From Fidelibacterota bacterium (lineage in GTDB: Bacteria; Pseudomonadota; Alphaproteobacteria; Rhodospirillales; Rhodospirillaceae), in the NCBI GenBank assembly GCA_947472795.1, contig CANJBL010000004.1, positions 1-64,000 on the forward strand: DNA of 64,000 bases, given 5' to 3'. The translations under genes and the position numbers were made by a program. This document shows positions 7,159 through 15,392 of this stretch, piece after piece; the stretch's first letter is position 1; each line of letters opens with the position of its first letter. Under the pieces are notes generated by a model. It was not told where the DNA came from. It searched no databases and worked only from the letters and a program-made list of their open reading frames with translations.

Positions 7159-8826
7159 ATGTCCAATCAATCAACCACTGCAGCTTCCGCCGACTCAACG
7201 GTAGGGGCCGAGGACTTCAAAGTCATTGCCGCGTCGTCAGTCGGCACTATTTTCGAATGGTTCGACTTCTTTCTGTATGGCTCCATGGCCGGCGTCATCA
7301 GTCGCCACTTCTTCGCGGGTGTCAACGAAGTGACCGCCTTCACCCTGGCGTTGTTGGCCTTCGCCGCCGGTTTCGCCGTGCGCCCCTTTGGCGCGCTGGT
7401 GTTCGGCTACCTGGGTGATCTCTGGGGTCGCAAGAATACCTTCCTCATTACGCTGACGCTGATGGGCGCCGGCACATTCGCTGTCGGTCTCTTGCCGACC
7501 TATGCCCAGATCGGCCCTGCCGCGCCGTGGATCCTGGTCGCCTTGCGCATGGTGCAAGGCCTGTCGGTCGGCGGTGTGTACGGTGGTGCGGCGATCTACG
7601 TTGCCGAACACGCGCCGCACGGCCGCCGCGGTTTCTATACAAGCTGGATTCAAACGACGGCGACAGTCGGCATGGCCTTGAGCCTTGCCGTGATCTTCGG
7701 CACCCGCGAAATCGTGGGTGCGGATGACTTCGCCGCTTGGGGCTGGCGTATTCCCTTCCTGATGTCGGCGCTGCTGCTCACCGTCACCATGTGGATCCAG
7801 CTCAAGCTCAACGAGAGCCCTGTCTATAAGCGCATGAAGAGCACGGGCAAGACGTCCACTCAGCCGTGGAAAGATGCCTTTGGCAATTGGAAGAATCTGC
7901 GCATCGTGCTCATCGCCTTGGGCGGCGCCGTCGCCGGCCAGGCTGTGATCTGGTACACGGCGCAGTTTTACGTGCTGTTCTTCCTGCAGCGCGTGTTGAA
8001 GGTGGATGACAGCATCTCCAGTCTTCTGGTGTGCGCCGCGCTCATCATTTCGACACCGCTATATGTCTTCTTCGGTTGGCTGACCGATAAGATCGGCCGC
8101 AAGAAGGTCATGATGACCGCGTGTTTGCTGGCTGCCCTCACCTACTTCCCGCTGTTCAAGATGCTGACGGCCGCCGCCAACCCAGCGCTGTCACAGGCCG
8201 TGGCCAGCGCGCCGGTGGTCGTAACCGTCGACGAGAACGAGTGCTCGTTCCAGTTCGATCCCATTGGCGGCAAGACTTTCAGCAACTCCTGCGACATCGT
8301 GCAGTCGTTCCTGAGCCGTGCGGGCGTCAGCTACAACAAGGTGGACGCGCCGGCCGGCACGGTTGCCGAACTGAAGGTGGGCGATCAAGTCCTGCCGGCC
8401 TTCAAGGGCAACGAAATGGCCGCGGGCGATCTGAAGACCGCACGCGCCGACTGGGAAAAGCAGGCGGGCGCCATGCTGAGCGCCGCCGGCTACCCGGCCA
8501 AAGCCGATAACGACAAGATCAACATGGGCATGACGCTGCTGGTACTGGTCTGCATCATGGTGTTCTCGGCCATGGTCTACGGGCCCATGGCGGCATTGCT
8601 GGTGGAACTGTTCCCCGCCAAGATCCGCTACACCTCCATGAGCTTCCCGTACCACGTGGGCACCGGCTGGCTCGGCGGCTTCTTGCCGACGACGGCCTTC
8701 GCCATCGTGGCGCAGACAGGCAACATGTATTCGGGTCTGTGGTATCCGCTGATCTTCTCGCTGCTGTGCTTCGTGATCGGCTGCATCTGGCTGCCGGAAA
8801 CGAAGGACGTCGATATCCATCAGTAA
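7159..8826 (+). CDS. MFS transporter, metabolite:H+ symporter (MHS) family, with large periplasmic insert
   Basis: 555 residues, ATG at 7159 after a GAGAGAGA purine run. Typical MHS features: FEWFDFFLYG in TM1, GYLGDLWGRKN in the loop 2-3, RMVQGLSVGGVYGGA in TM4, and WLTDKIGRKKVMM in loop 8-9. MHS proteins import organic acids, betaines or amino acids with protons; the substrate cannot be told here. The family is usually near 430-450 residues. The excess is an insert at about residues 340-455, after TM9, which topology places in the periplasm; it contains two cysteines (NECSFQF, NSCDIVQ) able to form a disulfide. A strong terminator follows. Confidence 0.8.
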   Translation: MSNQSTTAASADSTVGAEDFKVIAASSVGTIFEWFDFFLYGSMAGVISRHFFAGVNEVTAFTLALLAFAAGFAVRPFGALVFGYLGDLWGRKNTFLITLTLMGAGTFAVGLLPTYAQIGPAAPWILVALRMVQGLSVGGVYGGAAIYVAEHAPHGRRGFYTSWIQTTATVGMALSLAVIFGTREIVGADDFAAWGWRIPFLMSALLLTVTMWIQLKLNESPVYKRMKSTGKTSTQPWKDAFGNWKNLRIVLIALGGAVAGQAVIWYTAQFYVLFFLQRVLKVDDSISSLLVCAALIISTPLYVFFGWLTDKIGRKKVMMTACLLAALTYFPLFKMLTAAANPALSQAVASAPVVVTVDENECSFQFDPIGGKTFSNSCDIVQSFLSRAGVSYNKVDAPAGTVAELKVGDQVLPAFKGNEMAAGDLKTARADWEKQAGAMLSAAGYPAKADNDKINMGMTLLVLVCIMVFSAMVYGPMAALLVELFPAKIRYTSMSFPYHVGTGWLGGFLPTTAFAIVAQTGNMYSGLWYPLIFSLLCFVIGCIWLPETKDVDIHQ

Positions 8827-8850
8827 AAGCGAACTGATATAGAGAGATCA

Positions 8851-8888
8851 AACCGCCGGGTGGGCAACCATCCGGCGGTTTTGTTTTT
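8851..8888 (+). terminator. Rho-independent terminator after MHS transporter
   Basis: Perfect 9-bp stem AACCGCCGG (8851-8859) with CCGGCGGTT (8872-8880), 12-nt loop, then TTGTTTTT. It ends the plus-strand transporter transcript; the stop codon of the facing regulator gene lies in its T-run. Confidence 0.9.
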
Positions 8889-9597
8889 AGCTCTGGGAGT
8901 CCGCGATAGCGGTATCACAAGCGGCCAGCAGCGCACCTACCGCATCACTCAAACGCTTCATGTCAACGCGCGTGCCGGCTTTGAGTGCGTCGAGCAGGAG
9001 GCGTTCTGTCCGGTCGGCTGTTTCGCCAAGCGCGCGCAGACCGAAGAGTCCCGCCGTGCCGGCAATGTTATGAATTATCGCGCGCAAGGCCTCGGCGTCC
9101 GCAGTTTGCCAGCCCGCCTGCAGGAGGCGGTCCCGCAGATGGACGATGGATTGCGCGGTTGCGGGAAGCGAGCCGCGGTATTCGGCCGCCAACTTGGAAA
9201 GCCGCGCTCCCGTCCCGCCTGCACGTGCGGTGCCTTGTAGAAGGTGCTCGATCTCGGAAGCGATCGCCGCCGGATTGAACGGCTTGGCAATCACGCCTAT
9301 CACGCCCTCTGACAGCGTGGCCGTCTCGGGACGCGCGCTGAGATAAATCACGCGGGCCGACGGCGGAAGGAAAGGGCGCAAGGCGGTCCACGTGGAAAGA
9401 CCGCTGCGTCCAGGCATATAGATATCCAGAAGCACAATGTCGGGCTGAAAGGCGGGCGCGATAGCCAGCGCTTCTTCACCGGAACCACAGGTCCGAACGG
9501 CCGAGGCCCCCGCCTCCTCCAGCGCCGCCAATAGGACGCTGCGGACGAACGGGTCGTCATCGACGATGAGGATCTTTCCCGAGAGATCGTGAAACAC
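8887..9597 (-). CDS. Response regulator with C-terminal HPt domain
   Basis: 236 residues. The receiver domain (about 1-122) has the acidic cluster DDD13-15, phospho-acceptor D58 (IVLLDIYMPG) and K105 (AKPF). The C-terminal HPt helix bundle (about 130-230) has the phosphotransfer histidine H176 in IIHNIAGTAGLFG. There is no DNA-binding or enzymatic output, so it likely acts as a phosphorelay link. It is transcribed away from the OmpR-type regulator at 9786 and near the hybrid kinase at 10502, suggesting a shared relay: hybrid kinase, this protein, regulator. Confidence 0.8.
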   Translation of the reverse strand: MFHDLSGKILIVDDDPFVRSVLLAALEEAGASAVRTCGSGEEALAIAPAFQPDIVLLDIYMPGRSGLSTWTALRPFLPPSARVIYLSARPETATLSEGVIGVIAKPFNPAAIASEIEHLLQGTARAGGTGARLSKLAAEYRGSLPATAQSIVHLRDRLLQAGWQTADAEALRAIIHNIAGTAGLFGLRALGETADRTERLLLDALKAGTRVDMKRLSDAVGALLAACDTAIADSQS

Positions 9598-9723
9598 GAA
9601 TTGCCGCTTTCGCTTTATAATCTAACCCATTGGGCGGAAGAGGCCCTTTGGGCATCTGGACCGATTTTGTCATAAATCCCGAGGCCGCTTTCGACCGGGG
9701 ATAGAAAATTGTATCGTAGGTTG

Positions 9724-9754
9724 TATAATGATCGCCACGTAGAACTTTTACGTG
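9724..9754 (+). promoter_or_regulatory. Candidate -10 box and inverted-repeat operator before the OmpR-type regulator
   Basis: TATAAT at 9724-9729, with no convincing -35, is followed by the perfect inverted repeat CACGTA (9736-9741) / TACGTG (9749-9754) with a 7-nt spacer. It lies about 30 bp before the regulator ATG at 9786, where an autoregulatory site would sit. Confidence 0.35.
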
Positions 9755-9785
9755 ACTGTCGGTGATAGCAGGATTTTGCACGTCC

Positions 9786-10547
9786 ATGCCTGATACGTCC
9801 CCTTCTCCTGTGAAACAACCACATATCCTTGTGGTCGAGGACGATGCTTTTGTCCGCGAGGTGCTGGAGATTTATCTCAAGGGTGAAGGGTATCACGTCA
9901 CACTGGCGCGCGACGGCAAGGAGATGCGCAACGTCCTGAGCAGCGAGCCGGTGCATCTCGTGATCATGGATTTGCGCCTGCCCGGCGAAGACGGTTTTGC
10001 GCTGACGCGTTACCTGCGCGAGCAGCACTCCGTCGGCATCATCATCCTGACGACGCGCAACGAAACGGTGGACCGTGTCGTGGGTCTGGAATGCGGCGCC
10101 GACGACTATGTCACCAAGCCCTTTGAAGAGCGCGAATTGCTGGCACGTATCCGCAGCGTTCTGCGCCGAACGGGTGCTGTGTCCGATGCGCCCATGCGTC
10201 CGCTGTCACATGCACCGCAGACACTCACCTTCCACGGCTGCACGCTGGATGAGCGCGCCGGCCTTTTCCGGGCCCGGGGCGGAGCTGAAACACTGCTGAC
10301 CGGCAACGAGTGCCGCTTGCTCGCGTACCTGGTGCGCTCTGCCGGTGACGTGAAAAGCCGCGAAGACCTGATGGCGGCTGTGTTGCAGAAATCCTGGGAC
10401 CCGCTGGACCGCAGCATCGACGTGCTCATCACGCGCCTGCGCCACAAGATCGAAACGGATTCCAAGCGCCCGGTGATCATCAAGACGATCCGGGGCACGG
10501 GCTATCTGTTGACGCTGGAAACGTCCGTGGCTGAAAACGCCGCCTGA
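9786..10547 (+). CDS. OmpR/PhoB-family response regulator
   Basis: 253 residues. Receiver domain with acidic pair E18/D19-D20 (LVVEDD), phospho-acceptor D62 (VIMDLRLPGEDG), and TKPF lysine near 111. The C-terminal winged helix covers about 150-245 (LTGNECRLLAYLVRSAGDVKSREDL... SIDVLITRLRHKIE... IRGTGYLL), the hallmark of this family. ATG 9786 is preferred over an upstream in-frame GTG (9762). Its last 46 bp overlap the convergent hybrid kinase gene, so the two messages are complementary at their 3' ends. The sensor partner is probably that kinase. Confidence 0.85.
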   Translation: MPDTSPSPVKQPHILVVEDDAFVREVLEIYLKGEGYHVTLARDGKEMRNVLSSEPVHLVIMDLRLPGEDGFALTRYLREQHSVGIIILTTRNETVDRVVGLECGADDYVTKPFEERELLARIRSVLRRTGAVSDAPMRPLSHAPQTLTFHGCTLDERAGLFRARGGAETLLTGNECRLLAYLVRSAGDVKSREDLMAAVLQKSWDPLDRSIDVLITRLRHKIETDSKRPVIIKTIRGTGYLLTLETSVAENAA

Positions 10548-12613
10548 CTATCCCACCACTGCTGGATTTCCTTGAGCGCCCGTTCGGCGCTGTCGAAAAC
10601 GCGTTTGCTTTCGCGCCCGACGCCAGCAAGATCCTGAGTGTGGAGCGCCTGCTCCAGGAGTGCTGCGGTCGTCGACAGACTGTGTGCCCCAGCGATGCCG
10701 GCGCTGCCCTTGATGTGATGGGCGGCGGCGGATGCGTCGTCCCACTGCATAGCCCCGAGCGCGCGTTTGAGATCGGCGCAGGATGTCTCGATCACCACGC
10801 GCCACTGGGCCAGGACGGGACGCAAGCGGACCGCATCGTCGCCGAATACGGCAATCAGGTTGCGTAAGTCCACGGCGCCGACGACGGTGCCGATAGAAGC
10901 TTCCACGTTGAGTGCGTTCTTGGCGGAGGCCGGCGCGGAGCGCGCAGGAACCGCGAAGACCGGATCGCAGGCCACGGGAAGCCAGCGGTCGAGCGCTGCT
11001 TGCAGCGATTTGATCTCGATGGGCTTGGCAAGATAGTCGTCCATGCCGGCGGCGCGGCACCGTTCTTCCTCGCCGCGCATGGCATTGGCCGTGATGGCGA
11101 CAATGGGCAAGTGGCGCCCATCCGCCTTCTCGCCCGCGCGGATCAATCGGGTGAGTTCGAATCCGTCCATGCTGGGCATGTGACAATCGCAGAGCAGAAG
11201 CAGGTAGCTGCGCTCCTGCAAAGCCTGCATGGCCGCAGTGCCGGTACTGGCGATATCGCAATCGAAACCCAGGATGGCCAGCTGCTGGCGCAGGACTTCC
11301 TGATTAACGACGTTGTCCTCAGCCACGAGGATGACACGGCCCTCGGCGCGCGCGGCGGCAACTGTCTCGACCTCAGATGCCGCAAAAGAAGACGCATCAA
11401 GGCGGCGCGTAAGGATCGGCGCGGCATCCAGTTCGGTGGTCAGCGGTTGAGCACCGGCGACGGCGGCAAGGAGGACCGCGCGGCGCAAAGGATGAGCACG
11501 GATGCCGCGTACGCCGCGACGCGCCAGCGACACTGCGCCGCCGATGGCGCGCGGATGCAGCCATAACACCGGTAATTTGGCGGGCGCGCTGGCCAACTGC
11601 AGAACGCCGGTGGCCGCTTCCACGTCCTCGGGTTCGGCAGACGGTCCAATCACAACGACGACATTGCGGCCCTTGCCGGCGGTCAGATAACGCGCCGCCA
11701 ATGTGTTGCCGCTGAGACTGTTGAGCGCTTCGACCCGCTCGATGCGGGCACCGGCAGCCTCGAGATACCGCAGCGCGACCTGCAAGGCCGGCTCGCCAGC
11801 GTCGGCGGCCACGACGAGCAAATCGTCGAGCCTTATCACGTGGGCATCGGCCGATGGCGCCACAATGGGGAAAGTGACGTCAACAAAGAAGCGCGAACCT
11901 TTGCCCGAAGCACTTTCCACGTCAACCTTGCCACCCATAGCCTCGACAAGGTTGCGGCAAATGGCCAGCCCAAGGCCGACGCCGCCCAGGCCTTGGCCCG
12001 CCGTCATGGCAAGCTGCGAGAACGGCTGGAACAGGAAGGCTTGCAGTTCCTGCGGGATGCCAATGCCGGAATCGGAAATGCAGAAACGGATGGCGGCGTT
12101 TTGCGCATCGATATGACGCAAGTGCGCCGACAAAGCCACATGCCCCGCCTCGGTGAATTTCACGGCATTCATACCGAGGTTGAGCAGAACCTGGCGCAAG
12201 CGCAACGCGTCGCACGAGACACGCGGCAGATTGAAATCCACCTCGCATGTGATGCTAAGGCCCTTGGGCTCCGCCTGATTGGCGAGCAGTTCGGTGCAGC
12301 CTTCTAGCAATTCCGTAAGATCGGTGGACGTGGGCGACAACGCCAGGCGCGCCGATTCCAGCTTGGCGAGGTCGAGCATGTCGTCGACGATGCGCATCAG
12401 CGCCGTGGAGGACTCACCCACCGTGGCCATAATGCGCCGCTGCTCATCCGTGAGCGATGTGCGCGCGAGAATCTCCAGCATGCCCATGACGCCCATGAGC
12501 GGCGTACGGATCTCGTGACTCATGGCCGCCCAGACGCCGGCGGTATTTACGGCCGTATCGGGGGCGGCGGTATCCTCACCCTTATGGGCGGGCACTGGCG
12601 GACGGGTGGACAT
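10502..12613 (-). CDS. Soluble hybrid histidine kinase (HisKA-HATPase-REC-HPt)
   Basis: 703 residues with no membrane segment and no recognisable sensor domain: the HisKA box MSHEIRTPL (H33) begins almost at the N-terminus. N-box LLNLGMNAVKF (about 143-153), DSGIGIP (181-187), and GVGLGLAICRNL (211-222) complete the ATPase. Residues about 262-390 look like a degenerate receiver. A full receiver follows with D476 (CDCHMPSMDG) and K530 (AKPI), then an HPt domain with H632 (AAHHIKGSAG). This is an ArcB/BarA-like multistep relay core without its own sensor, so it may need a partner protein for input. AAGGGGAG precedes the ATG. Confidence 0.85.
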   Translation of the reverse strand: MSTRPPVPAHKGEDTAAPDTAVNTAGVWAAMSHEIRTPLMGVMGMLEILARTSLTDEQRRIMATVGESSTALMRIVDDMLDLAKLESARLALSPTSTDLTELLEGCTELLANQAEPKGLSITCEVDFNLPRVSCDALRLRQVLLNLGMNAVKFTEAGHVALSAHLRHIDAQNAAIRFCISDSGIGIPQELQAFLFQPFSQLAMTAGQGLGGVGLGLAICRNLVEAMGGKVDVESASGKGSRFFVDVTFPIVAPSADAHVIRLDDLLVVAADAGEPALQVALRYLEAAGARIERVEALNSLSGNTLAARYLTAGKGRNVVVVIGPSAEPEDVEAATGVLQLASAPAKLPVLWLHPRAIGGAVSLARRGVRGIRAHPLRRAVLLAAVAGAQPLTTELDAAPILTRRLDASSFAASEVETVAAARAEGRVILVAEDNVVNQEVLRQQLAILGFDCDIASTGTAAMQALQERSYLLLLCDCHMPSMDGFELTRLIRAGEKADGRHLPIVAITANAMRGEEERCRAAGMDDYLAKPIEIKSLQAALDRWLPVACDPVFAVPARSAPASAKNALNVEASIGTVVGAVDLRNLIAVFGDDAVRLRPVLAQWRVVIETSCADLKRALGAMQWDDASAAAHHIKGSAGIAGAHSLSTTAALLEQALHTQDLAGVGRESKRVFDSAERALKEIQQWWDSQAAFSATDVSSVNR

Positions 12614-12695
12614 GAACTCCCCTTAAGCTTGGCGGAGGGGAGCATAGGCGCGGGCAGGTATCCCGCCAAGACGCCGTGACGTTAAGAGCGCAATG

Positions 12696-13358
12696 TTAAG
12701 GACCGAACAGTTTCTGAAAGAGCCGGGGTAGCCGGCCGGTCAGTTTTGTGGGTCCGCGCTTCAGCACGAGACAAAGGCATGGGTCGCTCGTGTCGACGAC
12801 CGGCGCATGCACGTAACCGGCTTCAATGATCTGGAAGTCGCCGCGGCGATAGGAGCCTTTCGCATCGCTGAAACCACCCGAGAGGATCAAGGCCGCTTCG
12901 TCGGCGACGTGGTCGTGTTCGATCATCGATATACCGGACTTGCAATGATAGATGCTGACATCGATGTCGCCTTCCCGCAGCAGCTGAACGTGCTTCACAC
13001 CTGGCCCGCTCCAACCCCACTGAATGGTGTCAAGATCGGCCGGCAAATAACGGCGCACACACCCCGGCAGGGACGTATTCAGCAATTTGGCATTCGCGCA
13101 CGCCTGCAATGTGGGCGCGGCCTCGGGCTCATCCAGGCGGCCCAGCACCGCAGCGAGCTTGTCCTGTGAGACCGGCTCCGGTGTCATCTCCTCCAGAACC
13201 GCGCCACCCACAGCCTCGGCGGTGGCGACTCTCATGCGGCATTTGGGGCAGTAGGAAAGATGGGCCGCCACCACCAGCGACAGCCCCTCGCTGAGGGTAC
13301 CGGCGGCATACGCCACGATCATATCGCCTTCGATGTGATGCATGGGGACCGTCATCAC
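12696..13358 (-). CDS. ChrR-type zinc anti-sigma factor with cupin domain
   Basis: 220 residues. The N-terminal zinc-binding anti-sigma domain has the HxxxCxxC site (AAHLSYCPKC, about 33-40). The C-terminal half is a ChrR-type cupin, with HDHVADEAALILSGGF and YVHAPVV carrying the metal-ligand candidates. In this family the anti-sigma domain holds the ECF sigma factor and the cupin domain senses stress (singlet oxygen in Rhodobacter ChrR). The gene starts at GTG 13358, or ATG 13355, overlapping the sigma factor's stop codon (GTGA), so the two are translationally coupled. Confidence 0.85.
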   Translation of the reverse strand: MMTVPMHHIEGDMIVAYAAGTLSEGLSLVVAAHLSYCPKCRMRVATAEAVGGAVLEEMTPEPVSQDKLAAVLGRLDEPEAAPTLQACANAKLLNTSLPGCVRRYLPADLDTIQWGWSGPGVKHVQLLREGDIDVSIYHCKSGISMIEHDHVADEAALILSGGFSDAKGSYRRGDFQIIEAGYVHAPVVDTSDPCLCLVLKRGPTKLTGRLPRLFQKLFGP

Positions 13359-13930
13359 TCGTCTCCCAACAAGGGCTGGAGACGGCGCATGGCAAGACGC
13401 AGGCGCGACTTCACCGTGCCCAAGGGCAACGACAGCTGTTCGGCAATCTCGCCGTGAGGTTTGTCTTCGAAGAAAGACAACTTCACCACAACGGCCTGTT
13501 CCTCTGGCAGCTGGCGCAAAGCTTCCCTCACCCGCGCCTCCAATTGGTCGTTGTGGAGAATTGCATCGGGCGCCAACTGCGGTTCCGGCAGGAACGCCGG
13601 ATCGTTGGTATCGAGGGGGTGTAATGTCTTGCGGTGCGCATCAATCCTCAAGTTCCGTACGATCGTATAAATCCAGGTGGCCGCTGACGCTTTGGCGGGG
13701 TCAAAACTTGCCGCGCGGCGCCACACGATCAACATGGTCTCCTGCGCGAGTTCCTCGGCCGCCGCGGCGCTGGTTCCCCGGCGCATGAGGTATGCCTTAA
13801 TGCGCGGCGCATAGTAATCAAACAACTTCGCGAACAACTGCTTGTCACGCGCGCCTGCAATCGCTACCAACAGCGCGGTCATCTCACCCGCAGGCGGAGT
13901 GCTGGGAGTTTGAGCTGCAGCGGACGTCAT
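13355..13930 (-). CDS. ECF sigma factor (RpoE-like, paired with ChrR)
   Basis: 191 residues. Region 2 is visible as LFDYYAPRIKAYLMRRG... ELAQETMLIVWRRAASFDPAKA and ATWIYTIVRNLRID; region 4 as LPEEQAVVVKLSFFEDKPHGEIAEQLSLPLGTVKSRL. Length and the ChrR neighbour point to the ECF group that drives oxidative or singlet-oxygen responses. ATG 13930 is chosen by comparison with usual family length; a longer frame to 14041 lacks a family-like extension. I could not find a convincing self-regulated promoter upstream. Confidence 0.85.
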   Translation of the reverse strand: MTSAAAQTPSTPPAGEMTALLVAIAGARDKQLFAKLFDYYAPRIKAYLMRRGTSAAAAEELAQETMLIVWRRAASFDPAKASAATWIYTIVRNLRIDAHRKTLHPLDTNDPAFLPEPQLAPDAILHNDQLEARVREALRQLPEEQAVVVKLSFFEDKPHGEIAEQLSLPLGTVKSRLRLAMRRLQPLLGDE

Positions 13931-14400
13931 GTCGAAGCGCCCGCGAATTGGAGCCCAAAGCCCGCGATATTCTTCGCAATACATCGCGCGGGTTTCTTCC
14001 CGCCGCGATCCTTCAAGCCGGACGGCTCCCGTTCCATCCATTGCGTTCTACGCTGTAAGCGTACAAATGGATTACTCGCGAAAAGGCGATGGGAAGATTT
14101 TGTGTAAATGAGTTGTATCGCCTGGACGACACGGACACTCGGCCACAAGACTGCACAGGGAAACTGCAACAACAGAACATCTCGTGCGACTGAGGGACAG
14201 CGAGCATACATGCCGAGGATGATTGCGACACGAAAAAACCTCTGGAATTCAAAGGGGAAAAGGGACTGTCCTATGCGCGCGGGCGTTGATTTGTCCCTAA
14301 AAATACTGGCAGAAATGATATGAGCAGCGTGACCGCAGCAGCGAAGCGTTCCGTCGCATGGGCGGCAGTGCGCTATAGTCCGGCCCTTCGGAGGTAAATC
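13931..14400. other. 470-bp intergenic region
   Basis: It separates the minus-strand sigma-factor operon from the plus-strand DUF2237 gene and must hold both promoters. GGAGGT at about 14392 is the ribosome-binding site of the latter. I see no RNA gene, repeat or convincing coding frame here. Confidence 0.5.
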
Positions 14401-14793
14401 ATGCGCGATATGAGCGAACCACAAAGACCCGCGCGCAATGTGCTCGGCGGCACGCTGACCATCTGCTCCATCAAGCCTATGACGGGCTTCTTCCGTGATG
14501 GCTGCTGCAACACCGGCCCGCAGGATCGCGGATCGCACACTGTCTGTGTAGTGCTGACGGCGGAGTTTTTGGCGTTCAGCGCCAAAGCCGGCAACGATCT
14601 CTCGACGCCCATGCCCGAGTACGGTTTTCCCGGCTTGAAGCCCGGCGAACGCTGGTGCCTGTGCGCCCCGCGTTGGCAGCAGGCTTTTGAAGGTGAAGCC
14701 GCGCCAAAAGTCGTGCTGGCAGCGACGCACGAAGGCGCGCTCGAACATTGCAAGCTGGCCGATCTCAAGAAGTTCGCGGTGGATTTAAATTAG
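14401..14793 (+). CDS. DUF2237 family protein
   Basis: 130 residues, the full family length. Characteristic segments: NVLGGTLTICSIKPMTGFFRDGCCNTGP, of which the core is MTGFFRDGCCNTGPQD; then GSHTVCVVLTAEFLAFS; GNDLSTPMPEYGFPGLKPGERWCLCA; and ATHEGALE. The family is small, cytosolic, cysteine-rich and widespread, with no known reaction; the invariant CC and CLC cysteines suggest metal binding or redox chemistry (inference). A GGAGGT Shine-Dalgarno precedes the ATG. It stands alone, facing the toxin-antitoxin pair. Confidence 0.85.
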   Translation: MRDMSEPQRPARNVLGGTLTICSIKPMTGFFRDGCCNTGPQDRGSHTVCVVLTAEFLAFSAKAGNDLSTPMPEYGFPGLKPGERWCLCAPRWQQAFEGEAAPKVVLAATHEGALEHCKLADLKKFAVDLN

Positions 14794-14805
14794 GCGACGG
14801 GAGGG

Positions 14806-15108
14806 TTAGGTATTGGACGATACACGGTCTCGCCAGTATGTGGGCGAGCGGTGCATATGCGCGATGGCCAATACAAGAATATCCGCGTGATCCAACGCAT
14901 AAATAATGCTGAAGGGGAACCTGGTCAGCCGACAGCGGCGAATATTTTGTGCAACCGGATGCCATGCCTCGGGGTGCTGTTCAATCAGACGAAGAATTTT
15001 GAGCATCTCGACGACAAACGCATCACCCAGACCGGGCGCTTGAGCTCCATACCATATGACTGCTTCATCCAATTCGGATTGCGCCGCAGTCAAAAAGCGG
15101 ATGGTCAT
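14806..15108 (-). CDS. ParE/RelE-superfamily toxin
   Basis: 100 residues. The pattern MTIRFLTAAQSELDEAVIWY, ILRLIEQHPEAWHPV, IRRCRLTRFPFSIIYAL and ILVLAIAHMHRSPTYW is typical of RelE/ParE toxins. Some members cleave mRNA on the ribosome and ParE members poison gyrase; this one ends in the YW(R)DR form common with TIGR02574-type antitoxins. Its start overlaps the antitoxin stop (ATGA, 15105-15108), so translation is coupled, antitoxin first. Confidence 0.85.
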   Translation of the reverse strand: MTIRFLTAAQSELDEAVIWYGAQAPGLGDAFVVEMLKILRLIEQHPEAWHPVAQNIRRCRLTRFPFSIIYALDHADILVLAIAHMHRSPTYWRDRVSSNT

Positions 15109-15323
15109 GAAATATATTTGGCCAGAACGTCGGCAAGGCCGAGCGCTTCCAATTCACCGCGTCTATAGGCGGCTAGGCGGTCTTCCGCTTCTTTAGCCCA
15201 TGCTTTGTCGACGGTAGCGTCGGAAGCATCCAAGCTTTCAAGAATATGCTCCACCAGCTCCAAACGGTCGCTGGGAGGTAAATTTTTGGCGGCATCTGAA
15301 AGGCGTTTGGCGGCGTCGGTCAT
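15105..15323 (-). CDS. Addiction-module antitoxin component (TIGR02574-like)
   Basis: 72 residues, acidic and helical: LPPSDRLELVEHILESLD, then AWAKEAEDRLAAYRRGELEALG. The E-x-A-E-D-R-x-A-A-Y-R-x-G-E segment is the mark of this antitoxin family, which neutralises the adjacent ParE/RelE toxin. First gene of the two-gene operon. It lies about 70 bp after the end of ctaB on the same strand and probably has its own promoter further upstream. Confidence 0.85.
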   Translation of the reverse strand: MTDAAKRLSDAAKNLPPSDRLELVEHILESLDASDATVDKAWAKEAEDRLAAYRRGELEALGLADVLAKYIS

Positions 15324-15392
15324 GGCTTAACCCAGAAAGAAGCGGTTCCGCATCTTAGCAGAAAATCTTCAGCCTTGCTCGCCTTATAGACC

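Noticed and set aside
6761-7198. Minus-strand 145-residue ORF in the transporter leader
   Set aside because: No family resemblance and no ribosome-binding site; it overlaps the stem-loop region, which explains the unusual composition.
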